Positions 1 through 5,616 are shown, counted from the first letter of the stretch. The stretch is DNA of 5,616 nt from Actinomycetes bacterium (GCA_009781565.1 WQXV01000078.1:1-5616), one strand, 5' to 3'. Notes: generated by a model from the sequence alone, not told the origin. Made by a program: numbers and translations.

Positions 1-2
1 CC

Positions 3-947
3 ACCAGCATCTTTGATAAGGACTTCCCGGCTGCAGGTGTGTATGTGTACGAGATAACAGAGTTCTCGCCCACCTATGTACTCAACCCGGCTCCACCACC
101 CACGGAGACGATGACCTACTCAACTGCCAAGTATGAGATCACCGTCTTTGTCAAGAACAGCGCAGACGGCACCTTCAGGTATGTCACCGCTGTCTCGGCA
201 GTTGTCAAGGTGGCAGATAACGACACCCAGATCGTCGGCGATAAGGTCACACCAGAACTGGGCAATAGTGCGATGACCTTTACCAACGTATACACGCGTA
301 CCACCGGTGATGGCCCACCTGATGGGAACAATGAGGTCCTCAGTGTCAGCAAGGTCGTCTCAGGTGACTTTGGCGATCAGACCTACTATTTCCCATTCTC
401 GGTCATGCTGACCAAGAACCCTCTGGTCGACGGGACGCCGATCTACAAGGGATATATCCTTGATGTGGACGGCACGATCGTCGGTGCGACCGATCTTGCC
501 GATGCGGCAAAGAACAATGCGACGATCGGCGGTGTTGATGGGGAGGGCAATTCCTATATCGCATTCTCCTCAACGGGTGGCACCGGTAGCGGTAGCTCGT
601 TCAAACTCATGCACGGCCAGCGGCTGGTCTTTACCGATCTACCCATCGGAACCGCCTATGTGGTAGACGAGTCGGCAACCATCAACTACACACCTTTCTA
701 TACGATCACCTATGCAGGTGATGTCGGTGATGAGGTTGCAGGAAGTCTGAGTGGAGCTCTGGGAACCGGTGCGCAACTTGTCGGTGTCAATCCCAACTCG
801 GCAGCGTTCAGGAACAATCGCGACAATATCGTGCCTGGCGGCATCGATATCAACGATCTTCCCTTCATCGGCATGATCGTTTTGGCGATCCTGATCCTGG
901 CAGGCTATCTCTACGCGAGATCTCGCAAGAGATACAGCTATCAGTAA
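3..947 (+). CDS. Multidomain Spy0128/FctA-type pilin, C-terminal part (5' truncated by window)
   Basis: The frame is open from the first codon at position 3, and the first residues (FPAAGVYVYEITE) are already inside a pilin domain. The gene therefore begins upstream, and the GTG at 39 is not a real start. The first, incomplete domain shows the Glu of the EITE motif (60-62) and ends with FTNVY, whose Asn is at 285-287. A second domain of DUF7601 type follows, with a candidate isopeptide triad: Lys at 351-353, Glu at 669-671 (VVDES) and Asn at 813-815 (FRNNRD). A Gly/Ser-rich stretch lies at about 570-599. The C-terminus has the motif VPGG (831-842), a hydrophobic helix (about 858-914) and a basic tail (RSRKR), which is the layout of a sortase sorting signal. 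Likely role: surface pilus subunit covalently joined by the sortase encoded just downstream. Whether it is the shaft or tip subunit cannot be judged without the N-terminus. Confidence 0.88.
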   Translation, partial: TSIFDKDFPAAGVYVYEITEFSPTYVLNPAPPPTETMTYSTAKYEITVFVKNSADGTFRYVTAVSAVVKVADNDTQIVGDKVTPELGNSAMTFTNVYTRTTGDGPPDGNNEVLSVSKVVSGDFGDQTYYFPFSVMLTKNPLVDGTPIYKGYILDVDGTIVGATDLADAAKNNATIGGVDGEGNSYIAFSSTGGTGSGSSFKLMHGQRLVFTDLPIGTAYVVDESATINYTPFYTITYAGDVGDEVAGSLSGALGTGAQLVGVNPNSAAFRNNRDNIVPGGIDINDLPFIGMIVLAILILAGYLYARSRKRYSYQ

Positions 948-958
948 GTAAGAGAAGT

Positions 959-990
959 GGGCGGGTTGCGCCGTGTGGCGTGACCTGCCC
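959..990 (+). promoter_or_regulatory. Strong intercistronic stem-loop between pilin and sortase genes
   Basis: The left arm GGGCGGGTTGCGCC (959-972) pairs along its whole length with the right arm GGCGTGACCTGCCC (977-990). This gives 14 contiguous pairs, three of them G-U wobbles, closed by a GTGT loop. It starts 11 nt after the pilin stop codon and ends 5 nt before the Shine-Dalgarno of the sortase gene. No T-tract follows, so it does not look like a classical intrinsic terminator. A role in mRNA 3'-end stability or in lowering sortase expression relative to pilin is inference. No free energy was computed. Confidence 0.7.
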
Positions 991-995
991 GTGTT

Positions 996-1000
996 GGAGG
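996..1000 (+). promoter_or_regulatory. Ribosome binding site that sets the sortase start
   Basis: GGAGG lies 5 nt upstream of GTG 1006. The upstream in-frame GTG at 973 would sit in the loop of the 959-990 hairpin, and the one at 991 directly abuts the stem. Neither has a comparable Shine-Dalgarno. This favours GTG 1006 as the start. Confidence 0.7.
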
Positions 1001-1005
1001 AATTC

Positions 1006-1956
1006 GTGAGCGAAGTGGCGCACATAGGCAGAAAGGCGATAAAGCTCGCCAATAGCGTGGTAAACACCGCGGTACTGGTTGCTGTCTTATTGCTTCTTGT
1101 CATCGGTGGCTACGCGCTGTGGGATTCCAAACAAGTCTATGCGACTGCAGATCCCAACCAATATGCCATCTACAAGCCAAGCGACGATAGTGACCTCTCC
1201 TTTGTTGAACTTCAGGAGATCAACCCTGATGTGTGCGCTTGGCTTGAGGTGTATGGGACCCATATCGATTATCCGATCGTTCAAGGTAACGACAACATGA
1301 GATATATCAACGCGAATGCCGAGGGTAAGTATTCTTTGTCAGGAGCGATATTTCTCGACACGCACTGCAGTCGTGACTTCTCAGATTTCAGCTCGATCTT
1401 ATTCGGCCACCACATGGAAAAGCAAGCCATGTTCGGGGAGATCGGACTGTTCAAAGACAAGGACTATTTCGATGCCCGTCGTTATGGGATGTTGTATTAC
1501 GGCGGGCGAGAGCATGGGCTGGAATTCTTCGCATTCCTCCATGCCGACGCGTATGACTCAGTGGTATATAAAACAGGTATCACCGAGATCGAAGCACAGC
1601 AAGGATATCTCGACATGCTTTTCCATAGAGCCAAGAATACGCGGGATGTGAAGGTGACCACCGATGATCGGATCATCTTGCTATCGACGTGTTCTTCGGA
1701 TTCGACCAATGGGCGAGATATCCTCGTGGCCAAGATATGCGATGAGGTGTTTGCGAACCCCTTTGCCGAAGAAGGAGCCAGTGATGGGATACTTGTCGTC
1801 AACTGGCTCGACAGTCTTGCAAAGCTTCCAACAGCTCTCAAAGTCGCGATCGTGCTCCTGCTCTGCTTACTTGCTTTGGCCCTTTTGATCACACTTAAAG
1901 ACAGGCGTCAGCAGCGTATGCTCAAAAAGCAAGACACCGAAGGTGCTCAGCTATGA
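1006..1956 (+). CDS. srtB: Class B sortase (pilus-associated), two membrane segments
   Basis: A 316-residue transpeptidase that cleaves sorting signals and joins the protein to an amine on the wall or on another pilin. Family B features are clear: NPDVCAWLEV, a GTHIDYPIVQ strand with the following DNMRY, GAIFLD, FGHHM with catalytic His135 (1408-1410), LSTCSSD with catalytic Cys229 (1690-1692), and NGRDILVAK with Arg237 (1714-1716). All three active-site residues are present. There is an N-terminal membrane helix (about residues 19-39) and a second hydrophobic helix near the C-terminus (about 277-296) with a basic tail. Typical SrtB proteins have only the N-terminal anchor, and the second helix recalls pilus class C sortases. 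The gene lies between two pilin genes and overlaps the next by 4 nt (ATGA), so it is probably dedicated to this pilus. The GTG start at 1006 is chosen from GGAGG at 996-1000. Confidence 0.92.
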   Translation: MSEVAHIGRKAIKLANSVVNTAVLVAVLLLLVIGGYALWDSKQVYATADPNQYAIYKPSDDSDLSFVELQEINPDVCAWLEVYGTHIDYPIVQGNDNMRYINANAEGKYSLSGAIFLDTHCSRDFSDFSSILFGHHMEKQAMFGEIGLFKDKDYFDARRYGMLYYGGREHGLEFFAFLHADAYDSVVYKTGITEIEAQQGYLDMLFHRAKNTRDVKVTTDDRIILLSTCSSDSTNGRDILVAKICDEVFANPFAEEGASDGILVVNWLDSLAKLPTALKVAIVLLLCLLALALLITLKDRRQQRMLKKQDTEGAQL

Positions 1957-3026
1957 GTCTGAGCGTCCAACAGAGCAAGAGGTGCTTAGCGGTCCTCATC
2001 TTGATGATCGGCGTGCTTGTTGTGGGTGTTTCAGCGCTTTGCAGGCCTGATCTTGTGGGTGCGGCGACCACTCAGGTGACACTGGAGGTCTCCGAGACCT
2101 TTACCAATTGTGGGAATGTGATCGAGCCGACCAATACCTTCTGTTATCGTTTGATCCCTGATACCCCGACCCAACCGATGCCGGCGGGAAGTGGCGCACA
2201 AGGCTACGATTTTTATCTGACCGGTACCTGTACGGGTGCGCTAGAACCGATCTACTTCGATCGTTTGGGTATCCACACCTATACGCTGTGCTGTATCTCA
2301 CCTGATGATCCGTACTACACCATCGATCATGATCTCTTTACGATCGAGATCTATGTAGACAACAGCCTCAACGCCTATACGGTGGTCTATAACGAGGCTG
2401 GGGAAAAGATACAGGCCATGAGCTACGATCAGCTCTATGAGTTCACCGGAGATCTTATCCCGAACGATCCGGCCATCATGGTCGACCCACCGGTAAAGAA
2501 GACCGTCCAAGGGACTCCTGCCACAACCTCGACGTTCACGTTCCAGCTCAAAGCCGACGATCCCGGCAATCCGATGCCGTCAGGCAGCAGCAATGGGGTC
2601 AAGACTCTTGAGATCCAGGGTGCCGGCGAGGGTGAATTCGGGTCGTGGATCTACCACGATCAAGGGGTCTATCACTACACGGTCTCTGAGGTGGATAGAA
2701 ACGAGCGCGGCTATATCTATGACAAAACGGTCTATACGATCACCGATACGGTCACCGCGCTCAGTAACGGGCAGTTGGTAGTCGATCGCGTCGTTGAGAA
2801 TATGGCGCACGACGAGGCGACTGCATTCGCCTTCACCAATACCTATGACTCATCACTCGATGCACCCAGTTTCTTCGGGCAGGCAGGCAACGGCGTAAGC
2901 TGGCCCAAGACCGGTGACTTGAACAACCCCTTCGTATGGGCGGCAGTCATGGCCTTTGGGGTGAGTTTCTTCGTTATTCTGTGGCGTCGCAGACAAAAAG
3001 ATGAAGAGGAGAGGCACGTCACCTGA
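1953..3026 (+). CDS. Small two-domain FctA/Spy0128-like pilin with WPKTG sorting signal
   Basis: A 357-residue secreted surface protein. Residues 11-29 form a signal peptide core, with cleavage plausible after VGA (residue 37). Two related FctA-type domains follow (about 41-170 and 175-298); both share a PMPxGS turn and an xYT strand. Domain 2 has the expected isopeptide candidates Lys182/Lys183, Glu246 (VSEVD) and Asn296 (FTNTY). Domain 1 lacks all three at the aligned positions and instead has cysteines 53, 64, 93, 113 and 114. The C-terminus has WPKTG (317-321), a hydrophobic helix (about 327-344), then RRR and an unusually acidic tail (KDEEER). Translation is probably coupled to the sortase gene through the ATGA overlap; GAAGGTG (1939-1945) is the likely ribosome site. 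By position it corresponds to the small FctB-like basal pilin of FCT-3-type loci, but the basal role is inference. Confidence 0.88.
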   Translation: MSLSVQQSKRCLAVLILMIGVLVVGVSALCRPDLVGAATTQVTLEVSETFTNCGNVIEPTNTFCYRLIPDTPTQPMPAGSGAQGYDFYLTGTCTGALEPIYFDRLGIHTYTLCCISPDDPYYTIDHDLFTIEIYVDNSLNAYTVVYNEAGEKIQAMSYDQLYEFTGDLIPNDPAIMVDPPVKKTVQGTPATTSTFTFQLKADDPGNPMPSGSSNGVKTLEIQGAGEGEFGSWIYHDQGVYHYTVSEVDRNERGYIYDKTVYTITDTVTALSNGQLVVDRVVENMAHDEATAFAFTNTYDSSLDAPSFFGQAGNGVSWPKTGDLNNPFVWAAVMAFGVSFFVILWRRRQKDEEERHVT

Positions 3027-3066
3027 TCCATATCTGAATTTGGGCACGTTATTTTTATCGTTGCTT

Positions 3067-3097
3067 TTGTCGCGACTCCTAAATTAAAATTTACAAT
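3067..3097 (+). promoter_or_regulatory. Weak promoter candidate for the oxidoreductase operon
   Basis: TACAAT (3092-3097) matches the -10 consensus at five of six positions and lies at the end of an AT-rich patch (3077-3099). A poor -35, TTGTCG (3067-3072, four of six), is 19 nt upstream. The spacer is long, so this is tentative. TATAAA at 3141-3146 is an alternative -10, but it has no recognisable -35. Confidence 0.3.
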
Positions 3098-3108
3098 ATT
3101 CCCACAGC

Positions 3109-3124
3109 ACCGCTCAGTAGCGGT
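3109..3124 (+). other. Short hairpin in the spacer between operons
   Basis: ACCGCT (3109-3114) and AGCGGT (3119-3124) form a perfect 6-bp stem with a CAGT loop. No T-run follows, so it is at best a poor terminator. If transcription starts near 3104 it would be at the very 5' end of the oxidoreductase mRNA, where it could stabilise the transcript. Confidence 0.35.
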
Positions 3125-3130
3125 ATCCTA

Positions 3131-3143
3131 ATAGATTATCTAT
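3131..3143. promoter_or_regulatory. 13-bp palindrome, possible operator
   Basis: ATAGAT-T-ATCTAT is a perfect inverted repeat with a single central base, upstream of the ferredoxin gene and overlapping the alternative -10 TATAAA (3141-3146). Its size and symmetry suit a dimeric regulator. It does not match the Rex, FNR or CRP consensus, so no regulator is proposed. Confidence 0.3.
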
Positions 3144-3188
3144 AAAAGTCCACAAGCACGTGTGCAAAAGCGCGCGTAGGACGGGGGA

Positions 3189-3410
3189 ATGATTATGGCA
3201 GCTCAGATTCTGGTCGATGAAACCTACTGCAAGGGCTGCGGTCTTTGCGTCAGTGTATGCCCCCAGGGAATCCTCGAACTTGATGAGGATACACTCAGTC
3301 CCAAGGGCTATCATCCGGCAAAGTGTTTCGATCCCGACAGCTGTACGGTGTGTCTCTCATGCGCAACGATCTGTCCGGATGTCGCGACAAAGATTGTGAA
3401 GGAGGCGTAG
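3189..3410 (+). CDS. Ferredoxin subunit (2x[4Fe-4S]) of 2-oxoacid:ferredoxin oxidoreductase
   Basis: A 73-residue delta-type subunit that carries electrons from the catalytic subunits to external ferredoxin. It has two complete CxxCxxCxxxCP cluster motifs: Cys14, 17, 20 and 24 (CKGCGLCVSVCP), and Cys52, 55, 58 and 62 (CTVCLSCATICP). A ninth cysteine (Cys46) lies just before the second motif and is not needed for a standard cluster. Two starts are about equally good. ATG 3189 has AGGA (3178-3181) 7 nt upstream; ATG 3195 has GGGGG (3183-3187) 7 nt upstream and gives the more family-like N-terminus MAAQILVDE. It is the first gene of the oxidoreductase operon, 3 nt before the alpha subunit. Confidence 0.93.
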   Translation: MIMAAQILVDETYCKGCGLCVSVCPQGILELDEDTLSPKGYHPAKCFDPDSCTVCLSCATICPDVATKIVKEA

Positions 3411-3413
3411 ATC

Positions 3414-4484
3414 ATGGCAGAAAAAGTTCTGATGAAAGGTAACGAAGCATTGGCAGAAGCAGCATTGCGGGCTGGCTGTCGAGCATTCTTCGGATATCCC
3501 ATCACTCCCCAGACCGAGCTTGCCGCCTATATGGCCAAACGTATGCCAAAAGAAGGCGGCGTGTATCTGCAAGCTGAAAGCGAGATCAGTGCCATCAACA
3601 TGGTCTATGGTGCAGCAGGTGCCGGGGCACGCTGCATGACCTCGACGTCCAGTCCGGGCATGTCGCTCAAATCAGAGGGGATCAGCTATATCGCCGGCGC
3701 AGATCTGCCGGCGGTCATCGTCAATGTGATGCGTGGTGGTCCTGGTCTGGGAGGTATTCAGCCTTCTCAGTCGGATTACTGGCAGGCGACCCGTGCGACC
3801 GGACATGGCGATTTTCATCCCATCGTGTTCGCACCTTCGACGGTCCAGGAAATGGCCAGCTCGATCAACGATGCGTTCGAATTGGCCGACACCTATCGCA
3901 CACCGGTCATTGTGCTGATCGACGGTATGCTCGGTCAGATGATGGAGCCGGTCGAGCTTCCTGAGAAAAAGGAGAAGAAGGCCAAGAAACCGTGGGCGGT
4001 CACCGGGCATGGTGGCAAGCGTGAGCAGAATATCATCAACTCATTGAACTTGGATACACCCGCGCTCGAACGCATGAACATCGAGCGCTTTGAGCGCTAC
4101 AAGAAGATCAAGGCCAAAGAGCAACGCGTCGAGACCTACCTGACCGAGGATGCCGATCTTATCATCGTCGCCTTCGGAGCGTGCGCACGAGTATCGCGGA
4201 CCGCGATCGATAAAGCGCGTGAAGCAGGCATCAAGGTCGGGCTTATCCGTCCTATCACCTTGGTCCCCTTCCCGGTCGATGCTATCGAGAAGGTCGTCGA
4301 CCAGACCAAGGCTTTTTTGACCGTCGAGATGAACATGGGGCAGATGGTCGAAGATGTCCGTCTTGCAGTCGCTGGACGAGCGCCGGTCGAGTTCTTCGGA
4401 CATACCGGAGGCATCATCCCCACACCTAACGAGATCTTTGAGCAAGTCGAGATACTCGACAAGCAGAAAGGCGGTGAGGCGTAA
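3414..4484 (+). CDS. vorB: 2-oxoacid:ferredoxin oxidoreductase alpha subunit, VorB-like
   Basis: A 356-residue subunit of the complex that converts a branched-chain 2-oxoacid (or 2-oxoglutarate, in the related Kor enzymes), CoA and oxidised ferredoxin to acyl-CoA, CO2 and reduced ferredoxin. The N-terminal pyrimidine-binding domain has GYPITPQTE (27-35) and LQAESE (52-57), where Glu55 is the likely TPP-activating glutamate. It continues through TSSPGMSLKSEGISY and NVMRGGPGLGGIQPSQSDY. A lysine-rich linker follows (KKEKKAKK, about 185-192). The second domain has LIRPITLVPFP (277-287) and ends with FFGHTGGIIPTP, which is typical of VorB proteins. Length is normal for the family. AAGGAGG (3399-3405) is an excellent ribosome site 8 nt before the ATG. 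The stop overlaps the next start by 1 nt (TAATG). The family is secure; valine-type over 2-oxoglutarate-type substrate is a likelihood judgement. Confidence 0.93.
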   Translation: MAEKVLMKGNEALAEAALRAGCRAFFGYPITPQTELAAYMAKRMPKEGGVYLQAESEISAINMVYGAAGAGARCMTSTSSPGMSLKSEGISYIAGADLPAVIVNVMRGGPGLGGIQPSQSDYWQATRATGHGDFHPIVFAPSTVQEMASSINDAFELADTYRTPVIVLIDGMLGQMMEPVELPEKKEKKAKKPWAVTGHGGKREQNIINSLNLDTPALERMNIERFERYKKIKAKEQRVETYLTEDADLIIVAFGACARVSRTAIDKAREAGIKVGLIRPITLVPFPVDAIEKVVDQTKAFLTVEMNMGQMVEDVRLAVAGRAPVEFFGHTGGIIPTPNEIFEQVEILDKQKGGEA

Positions 4485-5272
4485 TGGCTCAGACGAAGGA
4501 AAAAGTACTGTTCGAGCGCCCCAAATCGCTCTCCGATAAACCTTTCACCTACTGTCCGGGTTGCACCCATGGGGTCGCCCATCGTCTCATTGCCGAGACG
4601 CTCGATGAATTGGATATCGCCGATCGTGCCATCGGAGTGGCACCGGTCGGCTGCAGTGTACTGGCCTATGAGTTCTTCAATACCGACATGTTGCAGGCTG
4701 CGCATGGACGCGCTCCTGCGGTTGCTACTGCGGTGAAAAGAGTGCATCCCGATGCAATCGTCTTCACCTATCAAGGCGACGGCGACCTTGCCAGCATCGG
4801 TACCGCTGAAACGGTGCATGCTGCCACGCGCGGTGAGAACATCGTCGTGGTCTTCATCAACAACGCAATCTATGGCATGACCGGTGGCCAGATGGCTCCA
4901 ACCTCGCTACCCGGGCAGATCACCCAGACCAGCCCGACCGGCCGTAACGTCGAGACCGATGGCTATCCCATCCGTATGGTCGAGATGCTCTCGACACTCG
5001 ATGGGGTCGCACTCGCCCAACGTGTCGCGCTTGACACACCAGCGCACATCCGTGAGGCGAAGCGTGCTATCAAAAAGGCATTCCAGAACCAGATCGACGG
5101 CAAAGGCTACAGTATCATCGAAGTGATGAGTACCTGCCCGACCAACTGGGGTCTGTCCGGTACCGACGCGATCGGGTGGCTGCAAGATAACATGCTGCCC
5201 TACTATCCGCTCGGCGTCTATAAGGATGTCGCCGCGAAGGGGGATGCGAAAGAAGGTGCGACTGATGAGTAA
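4484..5272 (+). CDS. 2-oxoacid:ferredoxin oxidoreductase beta subunit (TPP-binding)
   Basis: A 262-residue catalytic subunit that binds the diphosphate end of TPP and the proximal [4Fe-4S] cluster. The TPP/Mg signature is complete: GDGDLASIG (98-106) followed by INNAIYGMTGGQMAPTS (125-141). Four cysteines at the usual positions can ligate the cluster: Cys24 and Cys27 (YCPGCTHG), Cys57 (VGCS) and Cys218 (STCPTNWG). The ATG overlaps the alpha-subunit stop by 1 nt, with GGTGAGG (4473-4479) just upstream. The stop lies 8 nt inside the gamma gene. Length and motifs are intact, so the subunit should be active. Symbols korB and vorA are both used for this family; I leave it unnamed because the substrate is not proven. 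Confidence 0.94.
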   Translation: MAQTKEKVLFERPKSLSDKPFTYCPGCTHGVAHRLIAETLDELDIADRAIGVAPVGCSVLAYEFFNTDMLQAAHGRAPAVATAVKRVHPDAIVFTYQGDGDLASIGTAETVHAATRGENIVVVFINNAIYGMTGGQMAPTSLPGQITQTSPTGRNVETDGYPIRMVEMLSTLDGVALAQRVALDTPAHIREAKRAIKKAFQNQIDGKGYSIIEVMSTCPTNWGLSGTDAIGWLQDNMLPYYPLGVYKDVAAKGDAKEGATDE

Positions 5273-5616
5273 GACCTACAATCTGCTTCTTGCTGGGTTC
5301 GGAGGCCAGGGGGTCCTGTTCGCAGCCAAGCTTCTGAGCTACGGCGGCTTGATCGAGGGACGCGAGGTGTCGTGGCTTCCCAGTTACGGCCCCGAGATGC
5401 GCGGTGGCACCGCTAACTGCAGCGTCGTGCTCTCCGACGAGCCCATCGGCTCGCCTCTGGTGATCGAGCCTGACATCTTGCTCGCCATGAATCAACCTTC
5501 CTACGACAAATTTATCGATTCGGTGGTCGATGACGGTATCGTCATCGTCGACAAGATGCTGGTGCCTGAGGCAAAGGGCACCGATCGCGTACGCCTGATC
5601 GCGGTTCCGGCTACCA
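5265..5616 (+). CDS. 2-oxoacid:ferredoxin oxidoreductase gamma subunit (3' truncated by window)
   Basis: An open frame from ATG 5265 to the window end (117 codons, no stop). The N-terminus LLLAGFGGQGVLFAAKLL (7-24) and SYGPEMRGGTANCSVV (40-55) are hallmark motifs of the gamma (POR/KOR gamma) domain, which helps bind CoA and completes the catalytic unit. Full-length members are about 180-190 residues, so roughly the last third is missing. AGAAGG (5251-5256) is 8 nt before the start. The 8-nt overlap with the beta gene supports translational coupling. The gene completes the order ferredoxin, alpha, beta, gamma. Confidence 0.93.
   Translation, partial: MSKTYNLLLAGFGGQGVLFAAKLLSYGGLIEGREVSWLPSYGPEMRGGTANCSVVLSDEPIGSPLVIEPDILLAMNQPSYDKFIDSVVDDGIVIVDKMLVPEAKGTDRVRLIAVPAT

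Noticed and set aside
858..872. LPFIG as the sorting motif of the first pilin
   Set aside because: Not excluded, but it lacks Thr, runs directly into the membrane helix, and in the family layout corresponds to the APY-like residues that follow the PTG motif. VPGG fits the spacing better.
973..1005. Earlier GTG start for the sortase (973 or 991)
   Set aside because: 973 is in the loop of a strong hairpin and 991 is right at the stem base; neither has a good Shine-Dalgarno, whereas GTG 1006 has GGAGG 5 nt upstream.
639..1103. 154-codon antisense frame across the pilin/sortase junction
   Set aside because: It overlaps conserved coding sequence on the + strand and its translation shows no recognisable domain.
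2031..2043. Lipobox-like SALC in the signal peptide of the small pilin
   Set aside because: The residue before Cys30 is Leu, not Gly/Ala/Ser, and the protein already has a C-terminal wall-sorting signal.
3027..3075. Intrinsic terminator after the pilus genes
   Set aside because: There are T-rich runs (around 3050-3056 and 3064-3068) but I find no GC-rich stem immediately before them.
1953..3410. Functional link between pilus genes and the oxidoreductase operon
   Set aside because: A 162-nt spacer with its own promoter candidate separates them, and nothing in the proteins suggests joint action; simple adjacency is enough.
4136..4819. 227-codon antisense open frame over the alpha and beta subunit genes
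   Set aside because: It lies opposite two unmistakable conserved genes, shows no recognisable domain, and long antisense frames are common at this base composition.
1..5616. Mobile elements, CRISPR arrays, tRNA or rRNA genes
   Set aside because: No transposase or integrase motifs, no regularly spaced direct repeats and no tRNA-like or rRNA segments were seen.

Overview
The window looks like chromosome of an anaerobic Gram-positive bacterium. Coding density is high and G+C is slightly over half by eye. All genes are on the + strand in two tight groups. Sortase-anchored Spy0128/FctA-type pilins beside an oxygen-sensitive ferredoxin-linked 2-oxoacid oxidoreductase would fit an anaerobic actinobacterium such as a member of the Coriobacteriia. 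That placement is inferred from gene content; no phylogenetic marker is present.

Positions 1-3026 hold the 3' part of a pilus locus: the C-terminal part of a multidomain pilin (3-947), a class B sortase (start best placed at GTG 1006, end 1956), and a small two-domain FctA-like pilin (1953-3026) that overlaps the sortase gene by 4 nt. The order pilin, class B sortase, small pilin resembles the fctA-srtC2-fctB part of the Streptococcus pyogenes FCT-3 pilus region. The two pilins end in different non-canonical sorting motifs, VPGG and WPKTG. This suggests, as inference, that the local sortase polymerises the first and a housekeeping sortase anchors the second to the wall. A perfect 14-bp stem-loop (959-990) lies between the first pilin and the sortase. 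The first domain of the small pilin has lost all three residues of the isopeptide triad and carries five cysteines instead.

Positions 3027-3188 are a 162-nt non-coding spacer with an AT-rich patch, a weak promoter candidate, a short hairpin and a 13-bp palindrome. I see no convincing intrinsic terminator in it.

Positions 3189-5616 hold a four-gene operon, cut off by the window end: a 2x[4Fe-4S] ferredoxin subunit, then the alpha, beta and gamma subunits of a 2-oxoacid:ferredoxin oxidoreductase. The alpha subunit is most like VorB (2-oxoisovalerate type), though the substrate cannot be fixed from sequence alone. The subunits would together oxidatively decarboxylate a 2-oxoacid to its acyl-CoA using TPP and pass electrons through Fe-S clusters to ferredoxin. 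The genes are separated by 3 nt or overlap by 1 and 8 nt, as expected for subunits made in fixed ratio. I see no functional link between the pilus group and this operon beyond adjacency.
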